A DNA stretch of 19,789 nt from Candidatus Omnitrophota bacterium (GTDB taxonomy: Bacteria > Omnitrophota > Gorgyraeia > Duberdicusellales > 4484-171). Every line of letters begins with the position of its first letter. The first letter of the stretch is position 1. The DNA is taken from the NCBI GenBank assembly GCA_003644405.1, contig QNCE01000014.1:1-19789 (forward strand), given 5' to 3'. A program made the translations under genes and the position numbers. Under the pieces are notes generated by a model that searched no databases, was not told the DNA's origin, and was given only the letters and a program-made list of their open reading frames with translations. This document shows, one piece after another, positions 15,782-19,789 of the stretch.

Positions 15782-16653
15782 CTAGAGAAGAAAAAAAATT
15801 GGCAGAAGAGTTGATAAGGAGAGCTCTTGAAGAAGATATTGGAAAGGGCGATTTGACTACTTCTTTATGCGTATCTTCTTCCAAAAAGAGTAAGGCGTTA
15901 ATTTTGGCTAAAGATAGAGGGGTTCTCTGTGGAATAGAGATTGCTAAGAAAGTATTTAAACTTTTAGACCCCTCTTTGAAATTTAGGAATTTTAAAAACG
16001 ATGGGGATGCCTTAACTAAGGAAGATAGGGTGGCTCAAATTATAGGCAAAGCTACCAGTATTCTTACCGCAGAAAGGACTGCTTTAAATTTTTTGTCTCT
16101 TCTTTCCGGTATAGCTACTTATACTAGAAAGTTTGTTGATAGGATAAAAGATACGAAAACTAAAATAATGGATACTAGGAAAACCACACCTACTCTTAGA
16201 GTGTTAGAAAAATATGCAGTAAGGGTAGGTGGTGGTTTTAATCATCGGCGGGGCCTATGGGACGGTATTCTTGTAAAAGATAATCACCTTAAAGCTTCTA
16301 AAATAGTGTATAAGAGAAGAGTAAACATAAAAAGATTAAAACAAGTATTTTCTCTTATAAGAAGCAAGACCGATCACAAGATAGAGATAGAGGTAGAGAG
16401 CTTTGAGGAGTTTAAAAAAGTAGTTTTCATTAGACCAGATATAGTTCTCTTAGATAATTTTAATTTAAAAGCAATAAGAAAGTCGGTAGAGTTCAGAAAT
16501 AAGTTCTTTCCTGATATAAAGATTGAGGTTTCTGGAAGAGTTAATTTGGGCAATGTAAAGAAAATAGCTAAATTGGGAGTGGATTTTATATCTGTAGGAA
16601 GTATTACTCATTCTCCTTCTTCCCTTGATTTCTCTCTAGAGATAAATGAATGA
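15778..16653 (+). CDS. nadC: Nicotinate-nucleotide pyrophosphorylase (quinolinate phosphoribosyltransferase)
   Basis: This enzyme makes NaMN from quinolinate and PRPP in de novo NAD synthesis. The 291-residue protein opens with the dimer-forming E-D-I-G-K-G-D-L-T-T segment, then E-R-T-A-L-N-F-L-S-L-L-S-G-I-A. The PRPP and quinolinate site motifs D-T-R-K-T-T-P (from 132) and G-G-G-F-N-H-R (from 151) follow, then I-L-V-K-D-N-H, I-E-V-E, V-L-L-D-N-F and the final V-S-G-R and S-V-G-S-I-T-H motifs. It overlaps valS by 4 nt and uvrB by 4 nt. nadA and nadB are not in the window. It makes the same product as the fusion enzyme in block 1, so both de novo and salvage routes are encoded nearby. Confidence 0.97.
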   Translation: MTREEKKLAEELIRRALEEDIGKGDLTTSLCVSSSKKSKALILAKDRGVLCGIEIAKKVFKLLDPSLKFRNFKNDGDALTKEDRVAQIIGKATSILTAERTALNFLSLLSGIATYTRKFVDRIKDTKTKIMDTRKTTPTLRVLEKYAVRVGGGFNHRRGLWDGILVKDNHLKASKIVYKRRVNIKRLKQVFSLIRSKTDHKIEIEVESFEEFKKVVFIRPDIVLLDNFNLKAIRKSVEFRNKFFPDIKIEVSGRVNLGNVKKIAKLGVDFISVGSITHSPSSLDFSLEINE

Positions 16654-18629
16654 ATGAGTTTAGATTAGTAAGCAAATTTAAACCTACCGGAGACCAACCT
16701 CAGGCAATAGAGAAATTAGTAGAGGGAATAAAGAAAGGGAAAAGATTTCAGACTCTTTTGGGTGTGACTGGCTCGGGAAAAACCTTTACTTTAGCTTGTG
16801 TGATAGAGAAAGTAAAAAAACCAACATTAGTTATCTCCCATAACAAAACCTTAGCTAGTCAACTCTATGCAGAATTTAAAGAATTTTTTCCCTACAATAG
16901 TGTAGAATACTTTGTAAGTTATTATGATTACTATCAACCAGAAAGTTACATACCTGAAACAGATACCTATATTGAGAAAGATGCTTCTATAAATGAGAGA
17001 TTGGATAGATTAAGACTTTCTGCGACTAGTTCTTTAGTGTCTCGAAGAGATGTTATTGTGGTCGCATCAGTATCCTGTATTTATAATTTGGGTTCGCCTC
17101 AAGATTATCAGGAGTTAATTCTTTATATTCAAAAGAACCAAACCACTTCTTTAGATTCCTTCTTAAGTAGATTAGTCAGTCTGCAATACGAAAGAAATGA
17201 TTTTGATTTCAAAAGAGGAGTTTTTAGAGTAAGGGGTGATAGCGTAGATATTTTTCCTACTTATCGGGAGAGGGCTTTAAAGGTTGAATTCTTTGGAGAT
17301 GCTATAGATAAAATCTTTGAATTTGACCCTTTGACAGGCAAAAAAATTGCAGAGTTAGATAAAGTAGGCATATATCCCTCAAAACATTTTATTATTCCTC
17401 AAGATAAGATAGAAGGAGCTTTAAAAACTATTCAATGGGAGTTAGAAGATAGGTTAACTTATTTTAAAAAGATAGGTAAAATTTTAGAAGCGGAACGCCT
17501 GCGAACCAGAACCCTTTACGATATGGAGATGCTAAAAGAGTGTGGGTACTGCCATGGGATAGAAAATTACTCTCGTCATTTAAGTGGCCGTCCCCCAGGA
17601 TCCCGTCCTTATTGCCTTTTGGATTATTTTCCCAAAGATTTCTTGGTTATTATCGATGAAAGCCATGTTACTATTCCTCAATTAAGAGGAATGTATGAGG
17701 GAGATAGATCTCGCAAAGAAACTCTTGTAGAGTATGGTTTTCGTCTTCCTTCCTGTTTGGATAATCGCCCTTTAAGATTTGATGAATTTATGGAGCTCAT
17801 AAATCAGGTTATTTTTGTTTCTGCTACTCCTTCTTCTTTTGAAATAGAACTATCAGGAGGGGTAGTGGTAGAACAGCTCATAAGACCTACAGGTTTGGTT
17901 GATCCGGAAATCGAGGTAAGACCTACCAAGAACCAGATAGATGATTTGATAGGAGAGATACGAAAGAGGGTTTCTTATGGAGAAAGGACATTGGTTACTA
18001 CCCTTACCAAAAGAATGGCGGAGGAGCTGGCATCTTTCTTAAGGGAAGAAGGCATAAAGGTTACCTATATTCACTCTGAGATAGATACTCTCCAGAGGGC
18101 TAAGATATTGAAGGACTTGCGGAGTAAAAAATTTGATTGTCTTGTAGGTATAAATCTCCTCAGAGAAGGCTTGGATTTGCCGGAGGTTTCTTTAGTAGCA
18201 ATTTTAGATGCCGATAGGGAAGGGTTTTTGCGTTCCACAACTAGCTTAATTCAAATTGCCGGGCGATGTGCGAGAAATATAAATGGTAAAGTATTAATGT
18301 ATGCAGATACAGTAACTAATTCTATGAGGAAAGCAATTCAGGAGAGTGAAAGAAGGAGAAAGATTCAGTTAGAGTACAATCGTAAATATAATATCACTCC
18401 AAAAACTATAGAAAAAGCTATAAGGGAAGGAATAGAGGTATATTTGAGTGAAGAAGAGAGGCTAAAAGAGCGGTTGGATTTTAAAGAAAAAGAGTTAGAG
18501 ATTATGGAAGCAATTGCCTATCTAGAGAGAGAAATGTTTATTGCTGCTAAGAATTTACAGTTTGAAAAAGCTGCTCAGATAAGAGATAGAATAGGGGAAC
18601 TTAAAGAAGCTTTTAAAAAAAGTAAATGA
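16650..18629 (+). CDS. uvrB: Excinuclease ABC subunit B
   Basis: UvrB is the damage-verifying helicase-like subunit of nucleotide excision repair, working with UvrA and UvrC. The 659-residue protein has Walker A G-V-T-G-S-G-K-T at 38-45, the beta-hairpin segment Y-Y-D-Y-Y-Q-P-E-S-Y from about residue 91, Walker B D-E-S-H, the helicase motifs F-V-S-A-T-P, I-N-L-L-R-E-G-L-D-L-P and Q-I-A-G-R-C-A-R, and a C-terminal UVR motif (about 623-655) that binds UvrC. All are intact. ATG 16650 overlaps the nadC TGA. A second ATG at 16646 is in another frame. No uvrA or uvrC gene is in the window. Confidence 0.98.
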   Translation: MNEFRLVSKFKPTGDQPQAIEKLVEGIKKGKRFQTLLGVTGSGKTFTLACVIEKVKKPTLVISHNKTLASQLYAEFKEFFPYNSVEYFVSYYDYYQPESYIPETDTYIEKDASINERLDRLRLSATSSLVSRRDVIVVASVSCIYNLGSPQDYQELILYIQKNQTTSLDSFLSRLVSLQYERNDFDFKRGVFRVRGDSVDIFPTYRERALKVEFFGDAIDKIFEFDPLTGKKIAELDKVGIYPSKHFIIPQDKIEGALKTIQWELEDRLTYFKKIGKILEAERLRTRTLYDMEMLKECGYCHGIENYSRHLSGRPPGSRPYCLLDYFPKDFLVIIDESHVTIPQLRGMYEGDRSRKETLVEYGFRLPSCLDNRPLRFDEFMELINQVIFVSATPSSFEIELSGGVVVEQLIRPTGLVDPEIEVRPTKNQIDDLIGEIRKRVSYGERTLVTTLTKRMAEELASFLREEGIKVTYIHSEIDTLQRAKILKDLRSKKFDCLVGINLLREGLDLPEVSLVAILDADREGFLRSTTSLIQIAGRCARNINGKVLMYADTVTNSMRKAIQESERRRKIQLEYNRKYNITPKTIEKAIREGIEVYLSEEERLKERLDFKEKELEIMEAIAYLEREMFIAAKNLQFEKAAQIRDRIGELKEAFKKSK

Positions 18630-18636
18630 TAAAACG

Positions 18637-19356
18637 GTGAGAGTAAAGCTTATTCATTTAGACAAGGTTTCTTCTACTAATGATGTTGCTTTCTCTCTTG
18701 CCGAGAAGGGAGAAAGAGAGATTGTTGTGGTGGTAGCACGTCAACAGACTCAGGGGAGAGGGAGATTTAATCGAAAGTGGGCTTCTCCTAAAGATAAGGG
18801 GATTTATGTTTCTTTATTGCTTCGTCCTTCAACTACTCAGAAGCTTTCTTTATTGCCTCTGGTGGGCGCTCTTTCGGTGGTAAAGGCTCTTAAAGATATA
18901 ATCCCTTTGACCATAAAGTGGCCTAACGATTTGCTAGTAAGAGGCAAAAAGATTGGGGGTTTACTTTCTCGAAGTAAAATTTCTTATAAAAAAATAGATT
19001 TTGTTATTTTGGGTTTAGGAGTCAATGTAAATTCCAAAAAGTCCGAATTACCTAAAAATGCTACTTCTCTTTTTATAGAGACAGGCAAACTATATTCTAT
19101 AGAGTTCATACTAAAAGCAATACTGGCTAATTTTCTTATTCTCTACCGTTCCTTTGAAAAAGGGAACGTTGAAGGTATAATTAAGGAGTTAGAAGCTTAT
19201 ATGGAAACCCTCCATAAAGAAGTAAAGATTTCCATGGATAGCAGATTAATTAGGGGTATTGCTTTGTATCTAACTGATGAAGGTAATTTAGTCATTAGAA
19301 ATAATAAGGGAGAACTTAAGGAGATTAGCGCTTTAGAAGTTGTTCATCTAAGATGA
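18637..19356 (+). CDS. birA: Biotin--[acetyl-CoA-carboxylase] ligase, catalytic-only form
   Basis: The 239-residue protein activates biotin to biotinyl-AMP and attaches it to the carboxyl-carrier protein. The N-terminal V-S-S-T-N-D motif, the nucleotide loop G-R-G-R at 40-43 followed by F-N-R-K-W, K-W-P-N-D at 94-98, K-K-I-G-G at 104-108 and G-L-G-V-N-V-N are all present. A small C-terminal domain ends the protein. There is no N-terminal winged-helix domain, so it is not expected to repress biotin genes. The start is GTG 18637, 7 nt after the uvrB stop, without a clear ribosome binding site; an ATG at 18626 is in another frame and stops at once. The TGA overlaps the coaX ATG. Confidence 0.95.
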   Translation: MRVKLIHLDKVSSTNDVAFSLAEKGEREIVVVVARQQTQGRGRFNRKWASPKDKGIYVSLLLRPSTTQKLSLLPLVGALSVVKALKDIIPLTIKWPNDLLVRGKKIGGLLSRSKISYKKIDFVILGLGVNVNSKKSELPKNATSLFIETGKLYSIEFILKAILANFLILYRSFEKGNVEGIIKELEAYMETLHKEVKISMDSRLIRGIALYLTDEGNLVIRNNKGELKEISALEVVHLR

Positions 19357-19789
19357 TTTTTGTTGATATTGGTAATACCACTGTGCACTTTTCCATACAA
19401 AAAAATGGTAGAGAAGTTAAAAATTTCAGGATACCTACTTATAAAATCAACAGAAAAAGACTTAAGGGAATACTTGAAAGATTCTCTTCCTCAAAAATTA
19501 TTATTTGCTCTGTAGTTCCCAACCTTACAAAGCTCTTTAAAAAAGTAGGTAAAACAAAAGAAGTAATTGTGATAGGGGAAGATGTAAAAGTTCCTATTTC
19601 CTCTTTGTATAATCCTAAAGAGGTAGGGAGTGATCGTCTCTTGTGTGCTTTTGCTGCTAAAAAAATTTTTAGTAGAGCAAAATTAGTAATTGATTTTGGT
19701 ACAGCAATTACTTTTGATTTTATTTCCTCGAAAGGAGAATATTTAGGGGGATTTATATTTCCAGGAATAGAGTCAGCTTACAAATCTCT
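19353..19789 (+). CDS. coaX: Type III pantothenate kinase, 3' end outside the window
   Basis: CoaX phosphorylates pantothenate, the first committed step of coenzyme A synthesis. About 145 residues are visible. They show the phosphate-binding motif D-I-G-N-T at 5-9, V-P-N-L, the G-S-D-R motif at 92-95 (the Asp is expected to be catalytic), D-F-G-T-A at 114-118 and Y-L-G-G-F-I-F-P-G-I, all in family order. The rest of the family length (usually about 250 residues) lies past the window end. ATG 19353 overlaps the birA stop. A birA-coaX pair is common in bacteria and unites two cofactor functions. Confidence 0.95.
   Translation, partial: MIFVDIGNTTVHFSIQKNGREVKNFRIPTYKINRKRLKGILERFSSSKIIICSVVPNLTKLFKKVGKTKEVIVIGEDVKVPISSLYNPKEVGSDRLLCAFAAKKIFSRAKLVIDFGTAITFDFISSKGEYLGGFIFPGIESAYKS

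Noticed and set aside
17328..17360. TTGACA inside uvrB, and another in valS near 15412, as internal promoters
   Set aside because: Single hexamers in AT-rich coding sequence with no convincing -10 box or gene start at the right distance.
1..19789. Defence system, toxin-antitoxin pair, CRISPR array, phage or transposon
   Set aside because: No repeats, integrase, transposase, nuclease module or small paired genes are visible. KptA has an ADP-ribosyltransferase fold, but its neighbours do not resemble an antitoxin.

Overview
The window is a compact, AT-rich bacterial chromosome segment in which every supported gene lies on the + strand. Most neighbouring genes touch, overlap by a few bases (ATGA junctions or 8-19 nt overlaps) or lie about 10 nt apart. 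Only two clear intergenic gaps exist: 2371-2473 and 13045-13114. The housekeeping proteins are bacterial (UvrB, LspA, TraR/DksA-type zinc-finger protein, bacterial IleRS and ValRS, type III pantothenate kinase). Lineage cannot be fixed from sequence alone. An uncultured candidate-phylum bacterium such as Omnitrophota would fit the low G+C, the tight packing and the ileS-dksA-lspA-rluD order, but that is a guess.

Layout. Block 1 (1-2370) is the 3' part of a frame-disrupted thioredoxin-like (TlpA/ResA-type) gene followed by one long ORF that fuses nicotinate phosphoribosyltransferase to nicotinamidase. Block 2 (2474-13044) starts at a near-consensus promoter and runs through twelve tightly linked genes: proC, a DUF1189-like membrane protein, mtnP, ileS, a TraR/DksA-type protein, lspA, a RluA/RluD-type pseudouridine synthase, aroA, an archaemetzincin-like protease, a fumarylacetoacetate-hydrolase-family protein, a YjbQ/UPF0047 protein and kptA. 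Block 3 (13115 to window end) starts at a second promoter of the same design and carries valS, nadC, uvrB, birA and the 5' part of coaX.

How the genes fit together. Cofactor supply recurs: the fusion enzyme turns nicotinamide into nicotinate and then nicotinate mononucleotide (NaMN), NadC makes the same NaMN from quinolinate, CoaX starts coenzyme A synthesis and BirA attaches biotin. Translation and RNA functions are the second theme (IleRS, ValRS, pseudouridine synthase, KptA). Amino-acid and nucleoside metabolism is represented by proC, aroA and mtnP.

Points worth attention are the NAPRTase-nicotinamidase fusion, two single-base reading-frame disruptions (thioredoxin-like gene and lspA), two matching promoters that would give almost leaderless mRNAs, a secreted-looking archaemetzincin, and a run of genes (archaemetzincin, FAH, YjbQ, KptA) rich in families best known from archaea and eukaryotes. 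I found no CRISPR array, tRNA, rRNA, insertion sequence or phage gene. I see no clearly new multi-gene system.
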